A stretch of DNA of 5,692 nucleotides from Synergistaceae bacterium (lineage in GTDB: Bacteria; Synergistota; Synergistia; Synergistales; Synergistaceae): positions 1-5,692 of the forward strand of contig JAISRP010000100.1 in the NCBI GenBank assembly GCA_031273585.1, in the 5' to 3' direction. A program made the position numbers and the translations under genes. This document shows positions 1 through 5,692 of the stretch, one piece after another (position 1 is the stretch's first letter; every line of letters starts with the position of its first letter). Below the pieces are notes generated by a model that saw only the letters and a list, made by a program, of their open reading frames with translations, was not told where the DNA came from and ran no database searches.

Positions 1-2
1 CC

Positions 3-1085
3 ATCAGGTCGAGGAAGGTGCAGCACACGGACGCGGCGATGGACATGGCAGGCTCGTTCTACGTGAACACCGGGGGAAGCGTGGCCCGGATCGACGTCCT
101 GGCAACGGACTCGATGGAGGACATACAGAGGAAGCTGCAGTTCGCCACCAGCATAAACGGAACGGCGACATCAAACGGCACGACCTCAGCCATAGCGGGC
201 AGGGCGGATATGGGGCTCGACGTCACGCTCGAGAACGGACAGCTCGTTATCAAAAGACCGTCCGCAACGGAGTCGACCCAGACCCTAAACGACACCTTCA
301 CCCGCGGCTCCGGAAGTTACGAATACCTCAAGTACGTACCTGACTCGACCGATCCCATCAACGGACAACTGACCATAACCTCCGGCGGAACCTCCACCGA
401 CGAAAACGGCAACACAATCTACGAATACACCTATACGGAGGGCGTCGATTACCGGATCAACTCCTTCGAGAACAGCAGCGGCGTCATGGAGAGCAGGTTG
501 GAGTGGATCGTGGGCGGCAAATCTCCGTCGGTGGGGGCGACGTATAACGCGAGCTACACGTACAACCCCTCGGCTGTGTCGTTCACGCTGGCCGGCAGCA
601 CGTACTCCACCGCGGTGTACAACCTGGACTTCCTCGACCTGCACTACGACGCCGGAAAGGTGCAGCTCTCGGCATACGGGATCGCGACCGAGGATCTGGA
701 CTTCGGCAAGAGCGGGATTCTCGAGTTCGACTCGGACGCGTTCTTCCAGGCGATAATCGACGACTCGCAGCAGGTAGCGAACGTCATGATTCCCTTTATA
801 AACGGGCTGGACGACTTCATAGACAACCTGGCGTCTAGCGCGCAGGTCACAGTCGGCGGGGCCATCATCACAAAGGGCCGAATCAACGCCGCGATGAACA
901 ACATCGACACTGAGGTGGCCTCTCTCCAGGAGCAGATAGACAAGCTGGAGAGCCAGCTCGCGCAGAGGCAGACGACCATGTACAAGCAGTACTCCAACAT
1001 GGAGCTCGCCATTCAGAAGCTGAACGCCCAGATGTCGAGCGTGTCCCAGTACCTGAGCATGAACACTAACTCAAGCAGCAGCTGA
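3..1085 (+). CDS. fliD: Flagellar hook-associated protein 2 / filament cap protein FliD, C-terminal part (5' end outside window)
   Basis: FliD forms the cap at the tip of the flagellar filament and helps exported flagellin fold and insert. The reading frame is open from base 3 to a TGA at 1083-1085, giving about 360 residues with no true start in the window; the GTG at 18 is just an internal codon. Identification rests on the C-terminal third. First comes an 'LSAYGIATEDLDFGKSG' then 'LEFDSDAFFQAIIDDSQQV' segment, matching the FliD pattern of Gly-Ile plus a final domain strand. A 'GGAIITKGRINAAM' turn follows, then a long heptad-rich helix (about residues 294-347) with 'IDKLESQLAQRQTTMYKQYS' and 'MELAIQKLNAQMSS', the typical FliD terminal coiled coil, ending in a Ser/Asn tail. 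An extra Thr/Tyr-rich beta module lies upstream (bases about 315-563). The gene is followed by a strong terminator. The FliD family call is secure; the N-terminal D0 half and the total length cannot be judged. Confidence 0.9.
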   Translation: MRSRKVQHTDAAMDMAGSFYVNTGGSVARIDVLATDSMEDIQRKLQFATSINGTATSNGTTSAIAGRADMGLDVTLENGQLVIKRPSATESTQTLNDTFTRGSGSYEYLKYVPDSTDPINGQLTITSGGTSTDENGNTIYEYTYTEGVDYRINSFENSSGVMESRLEWIVGGKSPSVGATYNASYTYNPSAVSFTLAGSTYSTAVYNLDFLDLHYDAGKVQLSAYGIATEDLDFGKSGILEFDSDAFFQAIIDDSQQVANVMIPFINGLDDFIDNLASSAQVTVGGAIITKGRINAAMNNIDTEVASLQEQIDKLESQLAQRQTTMYKQYSNMELAIQKLNAQMSSVSQYLSMNTNSSSS

Positions 1086-1104
1086 GAACCGAGCCGCGCG
1101 ATAT

Positions 1105-1168
1105 AAAGAGACCGCCCCGGGACGGATCGCAAAAAATCCATCCCGGGGCGGTCTCTTTTGTTTTTTTC
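1105..1168. terminator. Strong intrinsic terminator in the convergent fliD / response-regulator gap
   Basis: Two 21-base arms (1107-1127 and 1136-1156) pair with a single mismatch around an 8-base loop, and AA/TT at 1105-1106 and 1157-1158 extend the stem. The core is GACCGCCCCGGGA. On the plus strand the stem is followed by TTTTGTTTTTTT (1157-1168), a good U tract, so it terminates fliD, whose stop is 20 bases upstream. Read on the minus strand the mismatch becomes a G-U pair and the stem is followed by a weaker TTTATAT run, so it could also end the response-regulator transcript, whose stop is at 1172-1174. Confidence 0.9.
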
Positions 1169-1171
1169 GCT

Positions 1172-1843
1172 CTAATGCGGCGGGCTCGTCGTCGACGTCT
1201 GAACGAGGCCCATCCTCCACGCGAGCACCGCGGCCTGCGTCCTGTCGTTCAGCTCAAGTTTTTTGAGAAGGTGGCTGACGTGGTTTTTAACGGTCTTCTC
1301 GGAGAGGACCATCTTGTTCGATATCTCGGCGTTGTTGAATCCCTGCGAGAGCCAGAAGAGGACCTCCTTCTCCCGCTGGGTGAGGAGCACCATGACGTCC
1401 TGCTCCGCCTTGCGCTTCTGAAATGACGAGAGCAGCTTGCCCGCGACCTTGGGGTCGACGTAGGACTCCCCCTTGTACACCGACCGCAGGGCTGCCAGCA
1501 GGTCCGGGGTGCTGGATGACTTCAGCACATACCCGTTGATGCCCATCGACGATAGGGACGCCATGTGTTCCTCGTCGTCATACGCCGTTATGGCGACGAA
1601 CCTCGAGTGTATGCGGCACCCGTTCGTCTTCAGTTGTTTTATCACCTGTCCCCCGTCCAGGATGGGCATGTTGATGTCAAGCAGCACGATGTCCGGATCC
1701 GTGGCCATGATCAACTCCACGGCCTCCGCCCCGTCCTTCGCCTCGCCCACGATCTCCATATCGCTCTCAAGTTCGAGCAGCCGCCTCAGCCCCTCGCGAA
1801 AGAGCCTGTGATCATCCGCCAGAACGATCCTGATTCTGTTCAT
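1172..1843 (-). CDS. NarL/FixJ (LuxR-type) response regulator, DegU-like
   Basis: A transcription factor switched on by phosphorylation, probably by the kinase encoded just upstream. I choose the ATG at 1841-1843 (223 residues) over the in-frame ATG at 1847-1849, because AGGGAG (1857-1852 on the minus strand) lies 8 bases from the former and only 2 from the latter. The N-terminal receiver domain has the acidic pair in 'VLADDH', the phospho-acceptor Asp56 in 'VLLDINMP', the switch Thr86 in 'AITAYD' and the conserved Lys108 in 'YVLKSSS'. After a linker, the C-terminal GerE helix-turn-helix starts at 'LTQREKEVLFWLSQGFNNAE' and includes 'SEKTVKNHVSHLLKKL', a textbook NarL/DegU output domain. All key residues are present and the length is normal for the family. 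The start lies inside the kinase gene (32-base overlap), implying translational coupling. DegU is a reasonable functional analogue; the exact target genes cannot be read from sequence. Confidence 0.93.
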   Translation of the reverse strand: MNRIRIVLADDHRLFREGLRRLLELESDMEIVGEAKDGAEAVELIMATDPDIVLLDINMPILDGGQVIKQLKTNGCRIHSRFVAITAYDDEEHMASLSSMGINGYVLKSSSTPDLLAALRSVYKGESYVDPKVAGKLLSSFQKRKAEQDVMVLLTQREKEVLFWLSQGFNNAEISNKMVLSEKTVKNHVSHLLKKLELNDRTQAAVLAWRMGLVQTSTTSPPH

Positions 1844-2999
1844 CTGCATCTCTCCCTATCGGGGCCTTTATGGTTATTCTGGTCCCCTGTCCGACATGGC
1901 TCTCTATGTCGAGGACGCCGTTCACGAAATTTATCCGCTCGTACATGTTGGACAAACCGTAGGATCCCCTCTCCGCGGCCAGGGACTTTCCCTCCTCGAG
2001 GTTGAAGCCGCTTCCGTCGTCCCGGATGTCCAGCGACAGCTCTCCCTTGGAGTGTTCGTACTTGACGGCGATTTTTTTGGCCTTTCCGTGCCTCATGGCG
2101 TTCGACGCCGCCTCCTGAACGATGCGGAACACGTTCGACCGAAGGACGCTCGGGAAGTCATCCTCCTCCTGAGACTCGTCGATCTCGGCCGAGAAATCGA
2201 TCCCGTGCCGCTCCCTGTAGCTCTCCGCGAGGCGCTTTATCGCCCGGCCAAGGCCCTTCTCCAGCCCGACAGGCTGAAGCTGCAGCAAAAATCCGCGAAA
2301 ATCCCCCAGCGTCTCCCGTATCTGCGCCTTTATCCTCTTTATCTCCTCGAGCGTCGCGTCCTTGTCCCCCGCCGCCACGACCCGCTCCAAGTACTCGAAG
2401 GACAGGACCGTCGCCGCGAACTGCTGTATGGGCCCGTCGTGAATTTCCCGGGCGAGCCTCTTGCTCTCGCGCTCCGCAAACTGAAGCGCGACCGCGAGCG
2501 ACTGCCCATCCGCCACTGCCTTGGCAGCGCCGGGATGGTCCGACCTGTTCATTAGGATGTCGACCGCGAGGCGCATCTTGCTCGTGACGTTGGAGCTGTG
2601 CTCCATTATCCGCTCCATGCGCACCCTCTCGCGCTCGAGGTCGTCGCGCCTGCGGCGCAGATAACGCTCCCTCTCGTCGAACGATGACCGGAGCCTCATG
2701 AAGCGCTCCGCCTCGCCGTACAGGCGCTCCCTCGCCTCGTCGTCAACGTCCGGCCCGCCGCTCGCGAGCTGATTTCTGGCGTCCCTGTAGGCCTTCGTCA
2801 CGGCGTCGTTGGCCGCCATGACCTCGCCGACCTCCTTGCGCACGTCCTTCAGCTCGTCGTGAATCTCCCTTAAGCCATGCATCACGTCATCCCGTATTCC
2901 AGTGACGTGGTCGACGCTGTATCCCAGGAACTCGTTGGTCCTGTTCAAAACTCCCTGAAGTTTATCCCTCAACGCCTCGTCAACCATTATCCAAAGCAT
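1812..2999 (-). CDS. Cytoplasmic DegS-like sensor histidine kinase (HisKA_3 / HATPase_c)
   Basis: It autophosphorylates on His and passes the phosphate to the response regulator downstream. It has no membrane segment or signal peptide, so it senses inside the cell like Bacillus DegS. From the chosen ATG at 2997-2999 (395 residues), residues 1-180 form a charged, helical, coiled-coil-rich sensor region with 'RYLRRRRDDLERERVRMERI', closely resembling DegS. The dimerisation and phosphoacceptor motif is 'KRLAREIHDGPIQQ' with His187. The ATPase domain shows the N box 'QEAASNAMRH' (about 295-304), the G1 box 'DDGSGF' (about 327-332), the G2 box 'GSYGLSNM' (about 345-352) and 'GQGTRITIKAP' near the end. 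The frame is also open from an ATG at 3026, but that codon overlaps a TATAAT promoter element and has no ribosome site, while GGGAGG (3008-3003) precedes 2999, though with a short 3-base spacing. The ATG at 2985-2987 is another option. It is first in a two-gene operon. Confidence 0.9.
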   Translation of the reverse strand: MLWIMVDEALRDKLQGVLNRTNEFLGYSVDHVTGIRDDVMHGLREIHDELKDVRKEVGEVMAANDAVTKAYRDARNQLASGGPDVDDEARERLYGEAERFMRLRSSFDERERYLRRRRDDLERERVRMERIMEHSSNVTSKMRLAVDILMNRSDHPGAAKAVADGQSLAVALQFAERESKRLAREIHDGPIQQFAATVLSFEYLERVVAAGDKDATLEEIKRIKAQIRETLGDFRGFLLQLQPVGLEKGLGRAIKRLAESYRERHGIDFSAEIDESQEEDDFPSVLRSNVFRIVQEAASNAMRHGKAKKIAVKYEHSKGELSLDIRDDGSGFNLEEGKSLAAERGSYGLSNMYERINFVNGVLDIESHVGQGTRITIKAPIGRDADEQNQDRSGG

Positions 3000-3002
3000 C
3001 GT

Positions 3003-3008
3003 CCTCCC
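3003..3008 (-). promoter_or_regulatory. Ribosome binding site of the histidine kinase gene (decides the start)
   Basis: GGGAGG on the minus strand, 3 bases before the ATG at 2999 and 15 before the ATG at 2987. It lies downstream of the ATG at 3026, arguing against that longer start. The tight spacing leaves some doubt between 2999 and 2987. Confidence 0.6.
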
Positions 3009-3024
3009 GTTGCTGATTAGCCAC

Positions 3025-3053
3025 ATTATACTGCATCATCCGGTTCATATAAA
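3025..3053 (-). promoter_or_regulatory. Sigma-70-like promoter for the kinase/regulator operon
   Basis: On the minus strand a perfect TATAAT (3030-3025) sits exactly 17 bases downstream of TTTATA (3053-3048), which matches the TTGACA consensus at 4 of 6 positions. Transcription would begin near 3018, leaving a leader of about 18 bases before the ATG at 2999 and placing the ATG at 3026 outside the transcript. Predicted from consensus only. Confidence 0.6.
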
Positions 3054-3084
3054 GATTCGGACGAGAATGCGAATTGCGGCATTT

Positions 3085-3130
3085 CAAACGCGCGGCCGCG
3101 GCGTTTGGGGGTTTATTGTTTTATTGTCTT
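3085..3130 (+). terminator. GC-rich palindrome followed by a T-rich tract, terminator-like on the plus strand
   Basis: CAAACGC (3085-3091) pairs perfectly with GCGTTTG (3101-3107). The interior (3091-3100) is itself the palindrome CGCGGCCGCG, so an alternative nested fold is possible. Four to five Gs and then an interrupted T-rich run (3112-3130) follow on the plus strand. No plus-strand gene lies directly upstream, so if it is a terminator it would stop antisense transcripts running over the kinase operon. It could equally be a protein-binding palindrome between the two divergent promoters. Confidence 0.4.
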
Positions 3131-3152
3131 GGGGCGGCAGGTATGTCATAAT
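3124..3152 (+). promoter_or_regulatory. Sigma-70-like promoter for the TtcA-like / PPDK_N operon
   Basis: TTGTCT (3124-3129, 4 of 6 to consensus) and CATAAT (3147-3152, 5 of 6) are separated by the ideal 17 bases. Transcription would start near 3159, giving a leader of about 70 bases. A short inverted repeat, TGTC-7-GACA (3144-3158), overlaps the -10 element and could be an operator, although 4-base arms are weak evidence. Confidence 0.55.
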
Positions 3153-3227
3153 AAGACAGCTTGCGGTATTAAAAATTATGGCGCGTGACCTCCAACAACC
3201 TAAAAACGTATCAGGGGCGGGATATTC

Positions 3228-4025
3228 TTGCGTAAGAGGGCTGACCGGCGTTCGGAGTGCGGAAAAATTTCACGGAGCATTGGACGCGCCGTGTCGGATT
3301 TTTCGATGATCCGGCGCGGAGACAGGATACTCGTCGGGCTGTCCGGCGGCAAGGACAGCGGTTTTTTGCTCCGCGCGCTCTCCGGGCTGCGCGCACGGAG
3401 CCCAGTGCCGTTCGAGATCGGCGCGCTCACGATAGACCCCACCGACGACGGGGCGGATACCTCTGCCCTCTCCGACCTGGCCTCGGAGGCGGGCGCGGAT
3501 TTCCGCGCCGTCCGGCATCCGATTTTCAGGATACTGAGGGAGAGGCGCGAGAGGTCCCCCTGCAGCCTGTGCGCGAACATAAGGAGGGGTATGCTGGCCA
3601 CCCTCGCGCTCGAGATGGGGTACAACGTCCTGGCGCTTGGCCACCACAGGGACGACGTCGTGGAGACGGTCCTCATGAACCTGCTCTACGCCGGCAGGTT
3701 CTCGTGCTTCGCCCCTCACATGCTCATGAGCAGGAGCGGCATAAGGGTGATAAGACCGTTGGTTTACGTTTCGGAACAGGATATAATACATGAGGCCAGG
3801 GCGATGAGGCTGCCGATCGTCGATTTTAGATGTCCGCACGCGGCGGCGTCGAAGAGGGCCATGATAAAATCCGCAATCGCCGCAATGGGGCAAGACGCGG
3901 GGCATTCGGCGCACAGCATCCAGGGCAGCGTGATGCGAGCGCTAACTAACTCCGGGCGGGACGATGCGTGGGATGTCAGGCGCCGCGCGAAGCACATTAA
4001 GGAGGGGTCTGATGACATCGATTGA
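3228..4025 (+). CDS. TtcA-family PP-loop ATPase (tRNA 2-thiocytidine synthetase-like)
   Basis: TtcA enzymes use ATP to adenylate a tRNA base and an iron-sulfur cluster to deliver sulfur, making 2-thiocytidine at position 32. The 265-residue product has the PP-loop 'SGGKDS' (39-44), the CxxC 'SPCSLCANIRRGML' (Cys112, Cys115), the family signature 'LGHHRDDVVETVLMNLLYAG' (137-156), 'IRPLVYVSEQDI' (175-186) and a late Cys202 in 'RCPHAAASKRAMIKS'. Classic TtcA has CNLCGSQ at that last place, so only the first of two Cys is kept. TtuA-type zinc fingers are absent. The start is TTG at 3228: the frame is closed by TAA at 3201, and 'KISRSIGRAVSDF' upstream of the first ATG (Met27) resembles the normal TtcA N-terminus. 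A purine-rich AGGGGCGGG (3213-3221) is the only ribosome-site candidate. The 3' end overlaps the next gene by 14 bases. Family membership is sure; the exact RNA substrate is inferred. Confidence 0.85.
   Translation: MRKRADRRSECGKISRSIGRAVSDFSMIRRGDRILVGLSGGKDSGFLLRALSGLRARSPVPFEIGALTIDPTDDGADTSALSDLASEAGADFRAVRHPIFRILRERRERSPCSLCANIRRGMLATLALEMGYNVLALGHHRDDVVETVLMNLLYAGRFSCFAPHMLMSRSGIRVIRPLVYVSEQDIIHEARAMRLPIVDFRCPHAAASKRAMIKSAIAAMGQDAGHSAHSIQGSVMRALTNSGRDDAWDVRRRAKHIKEGSDDID
3999..4005 (+). promoter_or_regulatory. Strong ribosome binding site for the PPDK_N-type gene
   Basis: AAGGAGG, a full Shine-Dalgarno match, sits 6 bases before the ATG at 4012 and inside the last codons of the thiolase gene. 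It fixes the start of the downstream gene and implies independent, efficient initiation as well as coupling. Confidence 0.85.
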
Positions 4026-5692
4026 GGAAGCGCGGGAGAGATACTTCTCGTGGGATCCGTCCAAGGACCCAGAGTTCGCACCACTCATAATCGGAGGCGG
4101 CCCGCTCGGGGGAAAGGGACGTTCTCTCCTCTACGCCATCCGCGTACTGCGGGACTCCGACAACGACAGGCTCAGGGCGGTCGTTCTGCCCAGGTCGAGA
4201 TTCCTCGGAACCGACGTGTTCGTGGAATTTATCTCACGCATACCGGAGCTCGACGAGATCAGAAAATCCGGCTCGCCGGAGGAGTTGGAGGCGGCATTTC
4301 TGGCCCAGGACCTGCCGGGTTACGTCACGAAATCTCTCTCGGTCTACCTGGCCGAGACGAGGGACCCAATAGCGATCAGGAGCAGCTCCCTGCTCGAGGA
4401 CTCGCTGAAATACTCGTTCGCCGGAAAGTACATGTCGACGTTCCTCCTCAACTCCGACGAGTCGCTGGAGGCCCGGGTGAGGGCGGTCGAGGAGCAGATA
4501 AAGAGAATTTACTCGCGGATTTACTTCCCAGCCGCCGAGAGCTACAGGAGAAAGCACGGGCTGGGGCGGGACATGATGGGCATAATCGTCATGATGGTCT
4601 CCGGCAGGTGGCGCGGGGATTTTTATTACCCGACGACGGCAGGAGTGGGGTTCTCCTACAACGGCCGGCGCTGGACGACCCGGATAAAACGCGAGGACGG
4701 GCTGATCCGGATGGTGTTCGGCCTCGGCACGATGAGCACCAAGCGGGGATACGCCAGGACATACTCGCTCTCGAACCCATTCCTTCGCCCTGAGGGCTCC
4801 AACGCCTACAAGGTCATGAAGCACTCCCAGGAACACTTCAACGCAATATGCAGGGACACGGGCGAGCTGGTCACTGTCGACATAAAGGAGGTGTGGCGCG
4901 ACTCGTTCCGCTGGCACCCGGACTTCTCGACATACGCCGGTCTCTACCTGTACGACGAGAACCAGGGTTATTTCGGGGCTCTGGACCGGACCAGCATATT
5001 TTCCCCCTTGGAGGGCAAAGTCTGCATGCCCTTCGAGTCGTTCCCCCGGGTACACAAGAGATTTTTCGAGTCGATGTCAAAGCTCATGCCCCTGCTTCAG
5101 GAGAAGATGGGCACATACGTCGACATAGAGTTTGCCTACGAGCCGCTCGAAAACCGTCTTGAGCTGCTGCAGGCCCGCCCCCTCTGGATAAAGGACAGGG
5201 CCGAGGCGGAGCGCCCGGAGTTCGCGGAGTGCGAGACGATACTCAAGGCCGACAGGATGGTGACCGACGGCAGCCACGAGCACATTCGGTACCTCGTGTT
5301 CGTCGACCCGTGGCTGTACGCGACGACGGCCGACTTCCACCGCATAGCCAGGGCGCTCGGCGACATGAACAGGCGCCTCGCCCCGGAGAAATACATACTC
5401 GTCGCCCCGGGCCGGGTCGGTTCGAGCAGCCCCGAGCTAGGGGTCCCGGTCAGGTACGACGAGATCACGAGCACCTCCTGCATAGTCGAGGTAGGCATAC
5501 CCAAGACGGGCCACATGCCGGAGCTGTCGTACGGAACGCACTTCTTCTCGGACCTCGAGACCGACGACGTGCTCTACATGCCGGTGTTCCAGGGCGAGGC
5601 CAACAACCTCTACAACGAAAAGTGGTTCGAGGAGACCCCTTTCGAGTACGGCGATCACAAAGCAGTGAGGCTCTACAAGGGAGACTTCACAG
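4012..5692 (+). CDS. PEP/pyruvate-binding-domain (PPDK_N, ATP-grasp) protein, partial at right edge
   Basis: The frame is open from ATG 4012 through the window end (560 residues, 3' end missing). It resembles the ATP-binding N-terminal half of pyruvate phosphate dikinase and PEP synthase. 'IIGGGPLGGKGRSLL' (26-40) matches the glycine-rich GGK entry loop, 'PRSRFLGTDVFVEF' (60-73) follows, 'IAIRSSSLLEDSLKYSFAGK' (120-139) is the conserved RSS-ED-FAG core, 'GLGTMSTKRGYART' (237-250) is the second glycine loop, and 'VDIEFAYEPL' with 'LELLQARPLW' (370-392) closes the fold. Real PEP synthases then carry a swivelling His domain with a TSHAA-type motif. None appears; instead there is 'APGRVGSSSPELGVPVRYDE' (465-484) and 'SYGTHFF' (506-512), which I associate from memory with a non-canonical subgroup of PPDK_N proteins. 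So it is unlikely to be a complete PEP synthase unless missing domains lie beyond the edge. The substrate is unknown. It overlaps and follows the TtcA-like gene. Confidence 0.85.
   Translation, partial: MTSIEEARERYFSWDPSKDPEFAPLIIGGGPLGGKGRSLLYAIRVLRDSDNDRLRAVVLPRSRFLGTDVFVEFISRIPELDEIRKSGSPEELEAAFLAQDLPGYVTKSLSVYLAETRDPIAIRSSSLLEDSLKYSFAGKYMSTFLLNSDESLEARVRAVEEQIKRIYSRIYFPAAESYRRKHGLGRDMMGIIVMMVSGRWRGDFYYPTTAGVGFSYNGRRWTTRIKREDGLIRMVFGLGTMSTKRGYARTYSLSNPFLRPEGSNAYKVMKHSQEHFNAICRDTGELVTVDIKEVWRDSFRWHPDFSTYAGLYLYDENQGYFGALDRTSIFSPLEGKVCMPFESFPRVHKRFFESMSKLMPLLQEKMGTYVDIEFAYEPLENRLELLQARPLWIKDRAEAERPEFAECETILKADRMVTDGSHEHIRYLVFVDPWLYATTADFHRIARALGDMNRRLAPEKYILVAPGRVGSSSPELGVPVRYDEITSTSCIVEVGIPKTGHMPELSYGTHFFSDLETDDVLYMPVFQGEANNLYNEKWFEETPFEYGDHKAVRLYKGDFT

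Noticed and set aside
1896..2555. 219-codon plus-strand frame antisense to the kinase
   Set aside because: The minus-strand kinase has intact H, N, G1 and G2 boxes across the same bases; the plus frame has no ribosome site or known domain.
3270..3914. 214-codon minus-strand frame opposite the TtcA-like gene
   Set aside because: Antisense to clear PP-loop and CxxC motifs; composition is Arg/Pro/His rich and without family resemblance.
3999..4025. Possible frameshift joining the thiolase and PPDK_N frames into one fusion protein
   Set aside because: The full AAGGAGG and well-spaced ATG explain separate initiation, and each protein looks complete at the junction; no slippery sequence is evident.
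4050..4793. 247-codon plus-strand frame overlapping the PPDK_N gene
   Set aside because: It is the +1-type shadow of the same stretch; low-complexity Arg/Gly composition and no start signal. The frame from 4012 carries all conserved motifs.
4234..5055. 273-codon open frame on the minus strand, opposite the PPDK_N gene
   Set aside because: It lies wholly antisense to a gene with strong family motifs and a full ribosome site; its product is rich in Arg, Pro, Gly and Val with no recognisable motif, as expected of a shadow in GC-rich DNA.
1..5692. CRISPR array, insertion sequence, tRNA or riboswitch
   Set aside because: No regularly spaced direct repeats, transposase motifs, terminal inverted repeats, cloverleaf-like segment or recognisable aptamer core could be seen by eye; a covariance-model search was not possible.

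Overview
This 5.7 kb window is bacterial DNA, moderately GC-rich and densely coded, with frequent AGG and ATA codons. It carries a flagellar cap gene, a DegS/DegU-like two-component pair, a TtcA-type thiolase gene and a PEP/pyruvate-binding-domain gene. The anaerobe-like, flagellated gene set and the codon use fit a phylum such as Synergistota or a Firmicutes-like relative. That taxonomic guess is inference only; no rRNA or marker gene is present. There is no mobile element, CRISPR array, tRNA or rRNA that I can see.

Layout: (1) 3-1085, plus strand: the C-terminal part of fliD, the flagellar filament cap, running in from the left edge. (2) 1086-1171: a short convergent gap holding one strong, probably bidirectional, intrinsic terminator. 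(3) 1172-2999, minus strand: a two-gene operon, a cytoplasmic DegS-like sensor histidine kinase followed by an overlapping NarL/DegU-type response regulator. (4) 3000-3227: a divergent regulatory region with a good sigma-70-like promoter on each strand and a GC-rich palindrome between them. (5) 3228-4025, plus strand: a TtcA-family PP-loop ATPase with a TTG start. (6) 4012-5692, plus strand: a PPDK_N-type protein that overlaps the thiolase gene by 14 bases, has a near-perfect ribosome binding site, and runs off the right edge.

How they work together: the kinase and regulator form a phosphorelay. Their position beside fliD suggests, but does not prove, a link to motility or surface behaviour, as for DegS/DegU in Bacillus. 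The two plus-strand genes on the right are translationally coupled and probably co-transcribed. Why an RNA-thiolation-like enzyme should be coupled to an ATP-grasp protein that shows no phosphohistidine domain in the 560 residues visible is the most open question here. I do not see a clearly new defence or mobile system. The points most worth a second look are the non-canonical PPDK_N protein and its pairing with TtcA, the incomplete second Cys motif of the TtcA homologue, the extra domain inside FliD, and the compact divergent control region.
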